A stretch of 64,000 nucleotides of DNA, from contig NZ_JAAOIY010000001.1 of NCBI RefSeq assembly GCF_013184495.1, positions 62,001 through 126,000 on the forward strand, in the 5' to 3' direction. Below the pieces are notes generated by a model. It ran no database searches. It was not told the origin of the DNA and worked only from the letters and a program-made list of their open reading frames with translations. The position numbers and the translations under genes were made by a program. Shown piece by piece: positions 63,680 to 64,000 of the stretch (positions are counted from its first letter, which is position 1; every line of letters begins with the position of its first letter). The DNA is from Sporosarcina jiandibaonis (GTDB lineage Bacteria; Bacillota; Bacilli; Bacillales_A; Planococcaceae).

Positions 63680-64000
63680 ATTTTCAACAAAATATGAGGG
63701 TGTCCCGGTTTGAATCACAAACCGAAATTCTGATGGAAGTACCTGACGCTTTATGTCGGTTAGATCTGGTAATGTTCTAAAAGACATGATTTAGTTAAAC
63801 CAATTCCAAATTGCAACCATTATTAATACATATCGAAAGATTTTCAAAATAAATAATTAACTATTCGAAATTAAAGACGCTTTTAAGACTTGTCTCTTCT
63901 TGAAAAGTAATGTAATTTGAAACCGAGTAGACGCATAATTTAGTTATTTCAGGATATTTGATTATACGACCGTATTGCGGCGTAGTCCAGTGAACATGCA
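63680..64000. other. Intergenic tail without recognisable genes
   Basis: AT-rich sequence without a convincing frame on either strand. There is one small hairpin CGGTTTG-AATCA-CAAACCG (63706-63724). A 64-codon minus-strand frame at 63593-63787 crosses the terminator and has no ribosome site, so I do not call it. Confidence 0.6.

Noticed and set aside
63593-63787. 64-codon minus-strand frame at the end of the window
   Set aside because: Crosses a terminator hairpin and has no ribosome site; composition is not convincing.

Overview
The window reads as a chromosomal segment of a low-GC, spore-forming Gram-positive bacterium of the Bacillales, most likely a Planococcaceae member (Sporosarcina or a close relative). 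The evidence is a small acid-soluble spore protein (sspI), the spore-coat regulator gerE with a sigma-K-like promoter, T-box and L-box leaders, strong GGAGG-type ribosome binding sites, frequent TTG/GTG starts, and gene order that follows the Bacillus subtilis sspI-ysgA-pheST, rnhC-zapA-cvpA-polX-mutS2, lcfA-fadR-fadB-etfBA-trxA-uvrC-lysC-yslB-sdhCAB-ysmA-gerE-ysmB-racE-rph-rdgB-ysnB backbone. The genus is an inference.

Layout. 0-1.7 kb: 3' part of a CocE/NonD-type hydrolase cut by the window edge. 1.8-6.3 kb: a trehalose operon (stand-alone glucose-type EIIA, TreP EIIBC, TreA, TreR) with a sigma-A promoter, a cre-like site and two TreR-like operators. 6.3-11.3 kb: sspI, a SpoU methyltransferase and T-box-controlled pheST. 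11.4-22.1 kb: an accessory block wedged between pheT and rnhC, which are near neighbours in B. subtilis. It holds cutC, a HAD phosphatase, purU, a DMT transporter, an autoregulatory-looking marR-MFS pair, a scrambled IS3/IS150-type element, two lipoproteins, an MBL hydrolase, DUF2277, and a membrane-anchored protein that appears to start at ATT. 22.1-28.7 kb: rnhC, zapA, cvpA, polX, mutS2, yshE. 28.8-33.9 kb: the fatty-acid beta-oxidation operon with a FadR box built into a terminator. 34-45.8 kb: trxA, uvrC, lysine-riboswitch-controlled lysC, yslB, sdhCAB, thioesterase, gerE, marR, racE, rph, rdgB, ysnB. No gerM is seen between racE and rph.

45.8-46.2 kb holds two identical tRNA-Arg(TCT) genes in a 79-bp perfect direct repeat. 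Right behind them, under Fur-box-like sequences, is the standout of the window: a complete, collinear nine-gene cluster matching sbnABCDEFGHI, the staphyloferrin B siderophore pathway best known from Staphylococcus aureus. SbnA/SbnB make L-2,3-diaminopropionate and alpha-ketoglutarate, SbnG makes citrate, SbnH is the PLP decarboxylase, SbnE/F/C are the NIS synthetases, SbnD is the exporter, and SbnI is the ParB-like serine kinase/regulator. No uptake genes (sirABC-like) lie in the window.

58.1-64 kb: a decayed reading frame, a well-formed SAM-I riboswitch with its own promoter and terminator but no methionine gene behind it, an AcsA-like acyl-CoA synthetase, a two-domain AhpD-like protein made by internal duplication, an SDR oxidoreductase, two related palindromic terminators beside gene debris, and a CwlK-like peptidase. 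No CRISPR array, prophage, rRNA operon or replication origin was seen.
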